Source of the DNA: Bog-532 sp963742875
GTDB lineage: Bacteria > Actinomycetota > Actinomycetes > Streptosporangiales > Streptosporangiaceae
Assembly: GCA_963742875.1 (NCBI GenBank)
Contig: CAVUNO010000011.1
Span: 62,001 to 126,000 of the forward strand
Length of the DNA: 64,000 nucleotides
Reading direction: 5' to 3'
Each line of letters starts with the position of its first letter. The first letter of the stretch is position 1. The notes under the pieces are model-generated. The model saw only the letters and a list, made by a program, of their open reading frames with translations, was not told where the DNA came from and ran no database searches. Made by a program: the position numbers and the translations under genes. This document shows positions 13,394 through 21,837 of the stretch, piece after piece.

Positions 13394-13555
13394 GGCGATC
13401 GTACCGGCCCAGCGACCCTGGCCTTTAGGCCGGGTGAGCGGCCGGTGCGTGGGCGAAGTACCACCGCGCAGGCGCGAAGCGCATCCGGGGGGCTCCGGGG
13501 GGTCGCCCCCCGGGTCGGCACAGGGTTCCGGGGAGGTCGCCCCCCGGGCTAACAC
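13394..13555 (+). repeat. GC-rich dispersed repeat copy (greA/ilvA)
   Basis: A near-complete unit starting GGCGATCGTACCGGCCCAGCG, with the GGCCTTTAGGCC hairpin variant, GGCGAAGTACCACCGCG, GGGGGGCTCCGGGGGG and a C-run. A second short 3' module follows (GTTCCGGGGAGGTCGCC). It ends CTAACAC only eight bases from the ilvA stop. Confidence 0.8.
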
Positions 13556-13563
13556 GGTCTCCT

Positions 13564-14775
13564 TCAGCTGAAGACCAGTGTGTATCCGGCTTGGCGGAGC
13601 TCGGTGATCATTTCCTCGCAGTGCTCCGGGCCCCGCGTTTCCACCTGCAGCAGGACCTCCACCTCGCCGACCTGCAGGCGGGGGGTGACGCGCTCGTGCC
13701 AGACGTCCAGGACGTTGGCCCCGAGGCCGGCCAGCTCGTGCAGCAGCGTGGCCAGCGCACCCGGCCGGTCCGGCAGGCGGCACCGGAAGGCGAGGTAACG
13801 TCCGGCAGCCCGCAGGCCGTGCCGGAGCAGCTTTGACAGCAGCAGCGGATCGATGTTGCCGCCGGACAGCACCACCACAACGGGCGGCTGCATCTCCGCG
13901 GCATGCTCGAGCAGAGCGGCCACCCCGGCGGCACCGGCCGGCTCGACAACCTGCTTGGCGCGCTCTAGGCAGAGCAGCAGCCCGCGGGACAGGCTCTCCT
14001 CGGTCACCGTCACCACACGCGCGCCGTGCTGCTCCAGGAGCCCGTAGGTCAGCTCGCCGGGGCGGCTCACCGCGATGCCGTCGGCCATCGTGGCACCGCC
14101 CTTGACCGGGATCGGGCGTCCCGCCGCAAGCGAGGCCGGGAACGGCGCGACAGCGGAGGCCTGGACGCCGACGATCTGCACGGCCGGATCGAGGCTCTTG
14201 ACCGCCACGGCGACACCGGCCGCGAGGCCGCCCCCGCCGACCGGGACCACGACCGTCCGGACCTGGGGGCACTGCTCGATGATCTCGAATCCGAGCGTCC
14301 CCTGACCGGTCACGATGTCCGGGTGCTCGAAGGGATGGATCAGGACGCTGCCGGTCCGGGCCGCCTCCTCCTCCGCACCGGCCAGGGCGTCTTCCACCGA
14401 CGACCCGTGCAGGACCACGTCCGCCCCGTAGTCGCGGGTCGCCTGGATTTTCGGCAGTGGCGCGCCCTCGGGCATGAACACCGTGGTCTTGGTGTCGAGC
14501 AGGCCCGCGGCGAAGGCCACCCCCTGGGCGTGGTTGCCCGCGCTCGCCGCCACGACCCCGCGGGCCCGCTCCGCGTCGGTCAGCCGCGCGATCCGCAAGT
14601 AGGCCCCGCGGACCTTGAACGAACCGGTGCGCTGGAGGTTCTCGCATTTGAGGAAGACCGGGCCGCCCACCAGCTCGGACAGCGCCCGGGACGCCAGGAC
14701 GGGCGTGGGTGAGATCACGTCGCGGATCAGTTCCCGCGCGGCCACCACATCGTCGGCCTGTACCTGGCTAGACAC
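13564..14775 (-). CDS. ilvA: Threonine ammonia-lyase (IlvA type with one ACT domain)
   Basis: A PLP enzyme deaminating L-threonine to 2-oxobutanoate, the first step of isoleucine synthesis or threonine breakdown. The N-terminal fold type II catalytic domain has KCENLQRTGSFKVRGA with the Schiff-base Lys, SAGNHAQGVA, and the phosphate loop VPVGGGGLAAG. The C-terminal ACT-like domain (about 325-403) reads LPDRPGALATLLHELAGLGAN. With a single ACT domain and about 403 residues it resembles the short actinobacterial IlvA/TdcB form. The start GTG 14775 has AGGTGG upstream. Codons above it look non-native. A paralogue lies at 62401. Feedback control by isoleucine is possible but not readable. Confidence 0.93.
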   Translation of the reverse strand: MSSQVQADDVVAARELIRDVISPTPVLASRALSELVGGPVFLKCENLQRTGSFKVRGAYLRIARLTDAERARGVVAASAGNHAQGVAFAAGLLDTKTTVFMPEGAPLPKIQATRDYGADVVLHGSSVEDALAGAEEEAARTGSVLIHPFEHPDIVTGQGTLGFEIIEQCPQVRTVVVPVGGGGLAAGVAVAVKSLDPAVQIVGVQASAVAPFPASLAAGRPIPVKGGATMADGIAVSRPGELTYGLLEQHGARVVTVTEESLSRGLLLCLERAKQVVEPAGAAGVAALLEHAAEMQPPVVVVLSGGNIDPLLLSKLLRHGLRAAGRYLAFRCRLPDRPGALATLLHELAGLGANVLDVWHERVTPRLQVGEVEVLLQVETRGPEHCEEMITELRQAGYTLVFS

Positions 14776-14923
14776 CGTTGCCACCTGAGCAGTGTGCCAT
14801 GACGGCCGCGCCGGGCGGGGCCGGGCACGCACACCGGGCCATCCGGGCCAACACGCACACCCGGGCCATACGCAGTAAAGCACGGGGCAGATGCGAACAC
14901 CCGCGAGAGGGACATAGTGTCGA

Positions 14924-16465
14924 ATGGTGCAGCCAAACAGCCAGCATCGTCATCCCGCCGCGCGGCACGGAGGGCCTCCGGCCCCCGCCACGCTGGGCGA
15001 ACTGCGCGCGGACGGCCACGTCTACCGAAGCGTCAAGGAGGAGATCAGGCAGAACCTGCTCGCCCGGATGCGCGCGGGCCAGGACCGGTTCCCGGGCATC
15101 ATCGGCTTCGGTAACACGGTGCTCCCGCACCTGGAGCGGGCCCTCCTAGCCGGTCACGACGCAATCCTGCTCGGCGAGCGCGGGCAGGGCAAGACCCGGC
15201 TCATCCGGACGCTGGCCGGCCTGCTCGACGAATGGGCGCCGGCCGTCGCCGGATGTGAGATCAACGATCATCCCTACGTCCCGGTCTGTGCCCGCTGCCG
15301 TCGCCTCGCCAAGGAACTGGGCGAGGACCTGCCGATCGTCTGGCGTAACGCGCGGGACCGGTACGGCGAGAAGCTCGCCACGCCCGATACCAGCGTGGGC
15401 GACCTCATCGGTGACATCGACCCGGTGAAGGTCGCCGAAGGCCGGACGCTCGGCGACCCCGAGACCGTTCACTTCGGTTTGGTACCGCGGACCAACCGGG
15501 GGATCTTCTGCCTCAACGAGTTGCCTGACCTGGCCGAACGGATCCAGGTGGCGCTACTCAACGTGCTGGAGGAGCGGGACATCGGGGTTCGCGGGTACGC
15601 GCTGCGGCTCCCCCTAGACCTGGTCCTGGTGGCCAGCGCCAACCCGGAGGACTACACCAACCGCGGCCGCATCATCACGCCGCTGAAGGACCGGTTCGGA
15701 GCCGAGATCCGCACGCATTACCCGCTGACCCTCGACGACGAGCTGGGCCTGATCCGCCAGGAAGCCGTCGTCGGCTGGGACGGGGCGGTCCCCGGGGCGG
15801 AACTGCCCGAGCATCTGATGGAGGTCATCGCGCGCTTCGCCCGCCTGGTCCGCGAGTCGCCGGCCGTGGACTCGCGGTCCGGCGTCTCGGCCCGGTTCGC
15901 GATCGCGGCTGCTGAGGGGGCAGCCGCCTCCGCCGTACGCCGTGCCGCCCTGGCCGAAAGTTCCGCCGCCCGGCCTGCTGCGCGCCGCGCCGGGGCCTCC
16001 CGGGCCGCGCACCGCGCGGACCCGGGCACGTCCGCCGCGGCCCCGGCTGAGCAGCCGGTCGCCCGGGTCTGCGATCTGCCCGCGATCGTCGGGACGCTGC
16101 GGGGCAAGGTCGAGTTCGAGGTCAGCGAGGAGGGCCGAGAGGAAGAGGTGCTCGCGCACCTGCTCCGCCGGGCCATTGCGGAGACCTTCCGGGCGCGGCT
16201 GGGCAGTGCCGACCTGTCCCCGCTGCTGGCCAAGTTCGACGGCGGCCAGACGGTCGAGTCCGGTGAACTCATCCCGGCGTCTGACCTGCTCCAGCGGATT
16301 GGGGAGGTGCCTGGGCTGGCCAAGATCATGCAGCGGCTGGGCATGGACGGCGGCGAGTCCTTCGGCCACGCGGCCGCGGCGATCGAGTTCGCGCTGGAGG
16401 GGCTGTACCTGATGCGTCGGCTGTCTAAGGACACCATGGACGGCACGTCGGTCTACCGGACGTGA
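14924..16465 (+). CDS. AAA+ ATPase, magnesium-chelatase ChlI/MoxR-like
   Basis: A 513-residue ATPase. The Walker A loop GERGQGKT is near 84-91, and a Walker B-like GIFCLNEL lies near 193-200. The sensor region is LVASANPEDYTNRGRIITPLKDRFG, typical of the ChlI/MoxR clade. An unusual Cys cluster (C111, C122, C125 in the segment ending VCARC) lies in the first insert and could bind metal. An Ala-rich, likely disordered linker at about 325-370 precedes a helical C-terminal domain. It is followed 48 bp later by a VWA-domain protein and then a small membrane protein. MoxR/VWA pairs act as ATP-driven chaperone- or chelatase-like systems. The substrate here is unknown. ATG 14924 is the best start in frame. 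Confidence 0.88.
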   Translation: MVQPNSQHRHPAARHGGPPAPATLGELRADGHVYRSVKEEIRQNLLARMRAGQDRFPGIIGFGNTVLPHLERALLAGHDAILLGERGQGKTRLIRTLAGLLDEWAPAVAGCEINDHPYVPVCARCRRLAKELGEDLPIVWRNARDRYGEKLATPDTSVGDLIGDIDPVKVAEGRTLGDPETVHFGLVPRTNRGIFCLNELPDLAERIQVALLNVLEERDIGVRGYALRLPLDLVLVASANPEDYTNRGRIITPLKDRFGAEIRTHYPLTLDDELGLIRQEAVVGWDGAVPGAELPEHLMEVIARFARLVRESPAVDSRSGVSARFAIAAAEGAAASAVRRAALAESSAARPAARRAGASRAAHRADPGTSAAAPAEQPVARVCDLPAIVGTLRGKVEFEVSEEGREEEVLAHLLRRAIAETFRARLGSADLSPLLAKFDGGQTVESGELIPASDLLQRIGEVPGLAKIMQRLGMDGGESFGHAAAAIEFALEGLYLMRRLSKDTMDGTSVYRT

Positions 16466-16513
16466 CGAGGGCCGCTGGGGCCGCACGGGCCAGACCGGAC
16501 GTAGGGACGGCTG

Positions 16514-18487
16514 ATGGGAACTTACCGGTACGGGCCGTATGCCGACGGTCCCGACCCGCTGGCGCCACCGTACGACGTCCGCGGGGCGCTGGACGCGCTG
16601 GGCGATTCGGTGCTGGACGGCTCGACGCCCGGGGACGCGCTGCGCGAGCTCCGGCGCCGGGGGGTCCCCGGCCGGCGCGGTCTGGACGACCTGCTGCGGC
16701 GGGTGCGCGACCGGCAGCGGGAGATCCGCAGCAGCGGGCGGCTCAACGGCACGCTGGACCAGGTCCGCTCGCTGCTCGACACCGCCATCGGGCAGGAGCG
16801 CGCGGAGCTCTTCCCCGATCCCAGCGACGAAGCACGGATGCGCGAGGCCGACCTGGACGCGCTGCCGCCCGACACTGCCCAGGCCGTCCGGCAGCTGGCT
16901 GACTACCAGTGGCGATCAGCCGCCGCCCGGGACACGTTCGACCGGCTCAAGGACCTGCTGCGCCGTGAGGTGCTGGACAGCCAGTTCCGTGGCATGAAGC
17001 AGGTGCTGGAGAACCCGGACCCGGAGGCGATGCAGCGGGTCAAGGACATGCTCGCCGAGCTGAACTCCATGCTGGAGGCGGACGCGCGCGGGGACCATAC
17101 GCCCGAAGACTTCGAGCGCTTCATGGAGGACTACGGCGAGCTGTTCCCGGACAACCCGGAGAACCTCGAGGAACTCGTCGACTCGCTGGTCCGCCGGATG
17201 GCCGCCGCCGAGCGGCTGATGGCCTCGCTCAGCCGGGAGCAGCGCGAGGAGCTCGCGGGCCTGATGGCGCAGGCGCTCGACGACGCGGGCCTGGCCGTGG
17301 AGATGTCCCGCCTGTCCGACATGCTACGGGCCCGCCGGCCCGACGCCGATAGCGGGCAGGGCGAGATGATGATGGGCGAGGAACCGCTCGGGCTCGGCGA
17401 TGCCACGACCGCGCTGGCCGAGCTGGCTGACCTGGCCGAGCTGGAGAACGCGCTTGGCCAGGACTACCCGGGGGCCCGCCTCGACGACGTTGACGAGGAC
17501 GCGGTCCGCCGCGCGTTCGGCCGCCAGGCGGTGGACGACGTCGAGGCCCTGCGCCGGGTGGAGCGGGAACTGGAGGAACAGGGATACCTGAACCGCAACG
17601 GCGGCCGCCTCGAGCTGACCCCGCGCGCGGTACGCCGGCTGGGCGAAACCGCGCTGCGCCGGGTCTTCCCGGGCCTGGACACGGGGCGCCGGGGCGACCA
17701 CGACCGCCGCGACGCCGGACAGGCGGGCGAGCTGACCGGCAGCAGCCGGTCCTGGGAGTTCGGCGACGAGCAGCCAATCGACACGGCCGCCACCGTCCGG
17801 AAGGCGCTGCTCCGCCAGGCGCGCACCGAGCCGGACATCCGCCGCCGCGAGGTGTCCCGGGTACGGCTGGACCCCGGCGACTTCGAGGTGGCGGAGACCG
17901 AGCAGCGCGGCGGGGCCGCGGTGAGCCTGCTCGTCGACCTCTCCTACTCCATGGCGCTGCGCGGCACGTGGGCGTCGGCCAAGCAGACCGCGCTCGCCCT
18001 GCACGCGCTTATGCGCATGCGTTTCCCCCAGGACGCGCTGCAGGTGGTCGGCTTCTCCAACTACGCGCGCGAACTGCGGGAGACCGAGCTCGCCGGGCTC
18101 GGCTGGGACATGGTGCAGGGCACCAACCTGCACCACGCGCTGGTGCTCGCGGGACGGCACCTGGACCGCCACCCGGAGCAGGAGCCGGTGGTGCTGATCG
18201 TGACCGACGGTGAGCCCACGGCCCACCTGCAGCGGGACGGGCGGTCCTGGTTCGACTGGCCGCCGGCCCCGGAGACGCTTCAGCTCACGCTGGCCGAGGT
18301 GGACAAGATGACGCGGCGCGGGGCGGCGCTGAACATCTTCATGCTGGCCGAAGACGACCGGCTGACCGCATTCGTGGACAACGTGGCCCGGCGCAACGGC
18401 GGCCGGGTACTTCGGGCTCAGCCCGAGCGCCTCGGCGAGTATGTTGTAAACGACTTCCTCCGTACCCGGAGGGCCGAACGGCGATAG
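16514..18487 (+). CDS. VWA-domain protein, partner of the AAA+ ATPase
   Basis: A 657-residue cytoplasmic protein. The N-terminal two-thirds is highly charged and helical (many Glu, Arg and Leu), with linker regions such as MMMGEEPLGLGD. The C-terminal part is a von Willebrand A domain with an intact metal-ion-dependent adhesion site: DLSYS at about 475-479 and TDGEPTAH near 565. This is the layout of ChlD-like and CoxE/YehP-type partners of MoxR ATPases. It starts 48 bp after the AAA+ gene and is followed 34 bp later by a small membrane protein, so the three are probably one operon. No secretion signal is seen. Confidence 0.88.
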   Translation: MGTYRYGPYADGPDPLAPPYDVRGALDALGDSVLDGSTPGDALRELRRRGVPGRRGLDDLLRRVRDRQREIRSSGRLNGTLDQVRSLLDTAIGQERAELFPDPSDEARMREADLDALPPDTAQAVRQLADYQWRSAAARDTFDRLKDLLRREVLDSQFRGMKQVLENPDPEAMQRVKDMLAELNSMLEADARGDHTPEDFERFMEDYGELFPDNPENLEELVDSLVRRMAAAERLMASLSREQREELAGLMAQALDDAGLAVEMSRLSDMLRARRPDADSGQGEMMMGEEPLGLGDATTALAELADLAELENALGQDYPGARLDDVDEDAVRRAFGRQAVDDVEALRRVERELEEQGYLNRNGGRLELTPRAVRRLGETALRRVFPGLDTGRRGDHDRRDAGQAGELTGSSRSWEFGDEQPIDTAATVRKALLRQARTEPDIRRREVSRVRLDPGDFEVAETEQRGGAAVSLLVDLSYSMALRGTWASAKQTALALHALMRMRFPQDALQVVGFSNYARELRETELAGLGWDMVQGTNLHHALVLAGRHLDRHPEQEPVVLIVTDGEPTAHLQRDGRSWFDWPPAPETLQLTLAEVDKMTRRGAALNIFMLAEDDRLTAFVDNVARRNGGRVLRAQPERLGEYVVNDFLRTRRAERR

Positions 18488-18521
18488 GTTTTCTTCTGGC
18501 ACCGTCTGTTCAGGAGGAAAA

Positions 18522-18839
18522 TTGGCTTCTGTCAGTGAATCGCCCGGGCGCCCGGCGGCCCGGGTCGTCACCGCCGTGATTCTGGCGCTCATCGCCATCG
18601 TGCTCGTCATCGTGGGCATCATCTACTTCGCCGAGCCGTCCAAATCGCTGCCGAGCGTGCTTCCCGGGCACCTGGCGGCCACCGCGGCGGGCTCGGGCAA
18701 GAATCACCCGCTGAAGGGCGCGGGCTGCCTGGTGCTCGGCGTCATTTTCTTCGGCGCGGCCTGGTTCGCGCTCTCGTTCCAGCCCAAGCCAAGCACCTCC
18801 GCCGCCTCCCGGCCGAACTCACCCGCCGGGCGTCACTGA
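18522..18839 (+). CDS. Small two-helix membrane protein
   Basis: A 105-residue protein starting at TTG 18522, five bases after a strong AGGAGG. It has two membrane segments: about 15-35 (VVTAVILALIAIVLVIVGII) and about 66-86 (GAGCLVLGVIFFGAAWFALS). A soluble loop of about 30 residues separates them, and the tail is Ser/Pro-rich. It is the third gene of the AAA+/VWA set and might anchor that complex at the membrane, which is inferred only from position. The family is not named with confidence. Confidence 0.82.
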   Translation: MASVSESPGRPAARVVTAVILALIAIVLVIVGIIYFAEPSKSLPSVLPGHLAATAAGSGKNHPLKGAGCLVLGVIFFGAAWFALSFQPKPSTSAASRPNSPAGRH

Positions 18840-18854
18840 CAGGGGCTACGGCCA

Positions 18855-19092
18855 GGCGATCGTACCGGCTCAGCGAACCGGGCCACCGGCCCGGTGAGCG
18901 GCCGGTGTGTCGGCGAAGTACCCCAGCGGGCTGCGGTGAGGCGATCGTTACCGGCCCAGCGAGTCCGGGCCTCCAGGCCCGGCGAGCGGCCGGTGTCTCG
19001 GCGAAGTACCCCAGCGGGGCGCGGAGCGCAGCGGGGGGCTCCGGGGGGTCGCCCCCCGGGCCAGCACTGGGGTCGTCCCCCCGGGCTAACAC
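18855..19092 (+). repeat. GC-rich dispersed repeat, two 5' modules plus core
   Basis: The GGCGATCGT(T)ACCGG module occurs at 18855 and again near 18942. Each is followed by a GGGCC/GGCCC hairpin and GGCGAAGTACCCCAGCGGG. The second is followed by the G-run/C-run core, then a spare C-run ending GGGCTAACAC. The last bases overlap the metB stop codon on the minus strand. Confidence 0.82.
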
Positions 19093-20273
19093 AGCGCCTG
19101 GTTCAGGTCGCCGAGCAGGTCACCGACGTCTTCGAGGCCGACCGACAGACGGACCAGATCCGCCGGGACCTCCAGCGGTGAACCGGCGGCGGACGCATGC
19201 GTCATTCGGCCCGGATGCTCGATCAGCGACTCCACTCCTCCCAGGGACTCGCCGAGCGTGAAGAGCCGGGTGCGCCCGCAGAGGGCCATCGCGGCCTCTT
19301 CGCCACCCCGCACGCGGAAGGACACCATCCCGCCGAACCCGCTCATTTGCTTGGCCGCAACCGCATAACCCGGATGTGACGGCAGGCCCGGATACAGCAC
19401 CTGCGTCACGGCCGGGTGGCGGCCAAGCATCTCGGCGACCCGTGCGGCGCTGTCGCAGTGCCGGTCCATCCGCACCGCCAGGGTCCGGATGCCGCGCAGC
19501 GTCAGCCACGAGTCGAACGGCCCCGGCACCCCGCCCGTCGCATTCCGCAGGTACGCCGCGCGCTCCGCGACGTCAGCGTCCGCGGTGACCAGGGCGCCGC
19601 CGATCACATCGGAATGGCCGCCCAGGTATTTGGTGGTCGAGTGCACCACCACGTCCGCGCCGAGAGCCAGCGGGCGCTGCAGGCGCGGTGAGGCGAACGT
19701 GTTGTCCACCACCAGCATTGCGCCCGCCTCGTGCGCGGCCCCGGATAGCGCCGCGATGTCGGCGATACCCAGCAGCGGGTTGGTCGGTGTCTCCACCCAG
19801 AGGACGCGGGCCGGGCGCTCGGCCAGACAGCGGCGGACCGCGGTCACGTCGGGCAGGTGCACCGGGACGTGGTCCAGCCCCCAGCGCGCGAGGACCGCGG
19901 CGAACAGCCGGTAGGTGCCGCCGTACGCGTCGTCGGGAATGATGACCCGGTCCCCGGGCGAGCAGACGGACCGGATCAGGCAGTCCTCCGCGGCCATGCC
20001 GGAGGCGAAGGCGAGGGCCCGCGCACCTGCCCGCGTACTTGCCTCGAGGGCGGCCAGGCATTCCTCCAGGGCCGTCCGGGTCGGATTGGCGGTGCGCGAG
20101 TACTCGAACCCGCCGCGCGGGCCGCCCACGCCATCCTGCTTGAACGTCGAGGTCTGGTAGATCGGCGGTATGACGGCCCCGGTGGCCAGGTCCGGCTCCT
20201 GCCCGGCGTGGATGGCCAGGGTTTCGAAACCAGGCGCGGATGGCCCCCCGCGGGGCCCGTTCGGCATGGTCAT
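19086..20273 (-). CDS. metB: Cystathionine gamma-synthase/lyase family PLP enzyme
   Basis: A trans-sulfuration PLP enzyme of the Cys/Met metabolism family. Conserved parts are TLAIHAGQEPD at the start, YSRTANPTRTALE, ASGMAAEDCL, and VVHSTTKYLGGHSDVIGGA with the PLP Lys. The C-terminal motif SLGGVESLIEHPGRMTH is also present. It either joins cysteine to an activated homoserine or cleaves cystathionine. The two activities are not separable by eye. It follows cbs with an overlap or a one-base gap: GTG 20282 and ATG 20273 are both possible, and ATG 20273 was chosen. The last codons and the TAG stop lie in the tip of the GC-rich repeat. Confidence 0.93.
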   Translation of the reverse strand: MTMPNGPRGGPSAPGFETLAIHAGQEPDLATGAVIPPIYQTSTFKQDGVGGPRGGFEYSRTANPTRTALEECLAALEASTRAGARALAFASGMAAEDCLIRSVCSPGDRVIIPDDAYGGTYRLFAAVLARWGLDHVPVHLPDVTAVRRCLAERPARVLWVETPTNPLLGIADIAALSGAAHEAGAMLVVDNTFASPRLQRPLALGADVVVHSTTKYLGGHSDVIGGALVTADADVAERAAYLRNATGGVPGPFDSWLTLRGIRTLAVRMDRHCDSAARVAEMLGRHPAVTQVLYPGLPSHPGYAVAAKQMSGFGGMVSFRVRGGEEAAMALCGRTRLFTLGESLGGVESLIEHPGRMTHASAAGSPLEVPADLVRLSVGLEDVGDLLGDLNQALC

Positions 20274-20274
20274 G

Positions 20275-21663
20275 TCACCCACCGCCGGCCAGGAAGGTCA
20301 GCAGATCCTGCCGCGTCAGCAGGCCCGCCGGCTTGCCGTCCACGTGCACGATGGCCGCGCCCGCCTGTTCCAGCGCAGCTACCGCGCTGCTCACCGGCTC
20401 ACCCGAACCGACCGTGGGCAACGGCGCCGACATGTGCCCGCTCAGCGGGTCCCCTGGCCGGGCGCGCCCGGTCACCAGCGCGTCCAGCAGGTCACGCTCG
20501 ACGATGGAGCCCACCACTTCGGCCGCCATCACTGGCGGTTCCTCGTTGACCACCGGGAGCTGGGAGACGTCGTACTCGCGCAGCAGCGCGATGGCCTGGG
20601 CGACCGTCTCACCCGGGTGCGCGTGCACGAACTCGGGGATCTCGCGTTCCTTCTTCGCCAGCACGTCACTGATAAGCGGTTCCCCGGTCTGCGCGGAAAG
20701 GAAGCCGTAGTCGGCCATCCACTCGTCGTTGAAGATCTTCGAGAGGTAGCCGCGGCCCCCGTCTGGGAGCAGCACCACGACGACGTCACCGGGCTCGGCG
20801 CCCTTCGCGGCGCGGATCGCCGCCGCGACGGCCAGGCCACTGGACCCGCCGACCAGGAGGGCCTCCTCGCGGGCCAGCCGGCGGGTCATCAGAAACGACT
20901 CCGCGTCGGACACGGCGACGACCTCATCGCAGATCGCCCGGTCGTAGGTGTCCGGCCAGATGTCCTCGCCGACCCCCTCGACCAGGTACGGGCGTCCCGA
21001 GCCACCCGAATACACCGAGCCCTCCGGGTCCGCGCCGATCACCCTGACCCGGCCGCCGGACACGTCCTTCAGATACCGGCCCGCGCCGCTGATCGTCCCG
21101 CCGGTGCCGATCCCGGCCACGAAATGGGTGACCCGCCCGTCGGTCTGGGACCAGATCTCCGGGCCGGTGGAGGCGTAGTGCGACGCGGGATTTTCCGGAT
21201 TGGCATACTGGTCAGGCTGCCAGGCGCCGGGAAGTTCGGCGGCCATCCGGCGGGCCACGCTGTAATAGGACTCCGGGTGGGCGGGCGGAACCGAGCTCGG
21301 GCAGACGACGACATCGGCCCCGTACGCGCGCAGCACGCTGAGCTTGTCCTGGGCGACCTTGTCCGGGCAGACGAACACGCATTTGTAGCCGCGCTCCGCG
21401 GCCACGATAGCCAGCCCTACGCCGGTATTGCCCGACGTCGGCTCGACGATCGTGCCCCCCGGGCTGAGCTGCCCCGCGGCCTCGGCGGCCCGGATCATGC
21501 GCAGGGCGATCCGGTCCTTGACCGAGCCGCCGGGATTGAAGTACTCCACCTTCGCCAGGACGTCGGGCCCGGCGCCGGACAGGCGCAGGTCACGCGTGAC
21601 CTCGCGCAGCCTGACCAGCGGCGTGTTGCCCACCGTCTCGGTCAGGGAGTCGTGTACCTGCAT
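20275..21663 (-). CDS. cbs: Cystathionine beta-synthase
   Basis: A PLP enzyme that condenses serine with homocysteine to cystathionine. Residues 1-320 form the fold type II catalytic domain: NPGGSVKDRIA with the Schiff-base Lys, PTSGNTGVGLA, and GIGTGGTISG. Residues 335-462 form two CBS motifs (VHAHPGETVAQAIALL and AALEQAGAAIVHVDGKPAG) that bind adenosyl ligands. The bacterial form lacks the N-terminal heme segment. AAGGA precedes ATG 21663. With metB it makes a transsulfuration operon, allowing exchange between homocysteine and cysteine. It is divergent from the thiolase. Confidence 0.96.
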   Translation of the reverse strand: MQVHDSLTETVGNTPLVRLREVTRDLRLSGAGPDVLAKVEYFNPGGSVKDRIALRMIRAAEAAGQLSPGGTIVEPTSGNTGVGLAIVAAERGYKCVFVCPDKVAQDKLSVLRAYGADVVVCPSSVPPAHPESYYSVARRMAAELPGAWQPDQYANPENPASHYASTGPEIWSQTDGRVTHFVAGIGTGGTISGAGRYLKDVSGGRVRVIGADPEGSVYSGGSGRPYLVEGVGEDIWPDTYDRAICDEVVAVSDAESFLMTRRLAREEALLVGGSSGLAVAAAIRAAKGAEPGDVVVVLLPDGGRGYLSKIFNDEWMADYGFLSAQTGEPLISDVLAKKEREIPEFVHAHPGETVAQAIALLREYDVSQLPVVNEEPPVMAAEVVGSIVERDLLDALVTGRARPGDPLSGHMSAPLPTVGSGEPVSSAVAALEQAGAAIVHVDGKPAGLLTRQDLLTFLAGGG

Positions 21664-21837
21664 GCTCGTCGCGATTCCTTCATGGCCAGGGCCAACGGCC
21701 CGTCCGGGCCGGGCCCCCTGGGTCTCCTGGCTGCTCTGACGTTATCCGACCCCCCGGGCTCGCCCACGCGGGTCCGGTGGCGACGGCATACGCTACTAAT
21801 CAGTTATCTGACTGCCCGCACGAAGGAGGCCAATGCC

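Noticed and set aside
20258..21700. SAM or other sulfur riboswitch upstream of cbs/metB
   Set aside because: The cbs-thiolase gap is short and shows no recognisable riboswitch core; metB directly overlaps cbs.
20170..21837. Apparent 556-residue N-terminal extension of the thiolase
   Set aside because: It lies opposite cbs, has shadow composition, and the thiolase has a strong ribosome site at its own ATG 21838.
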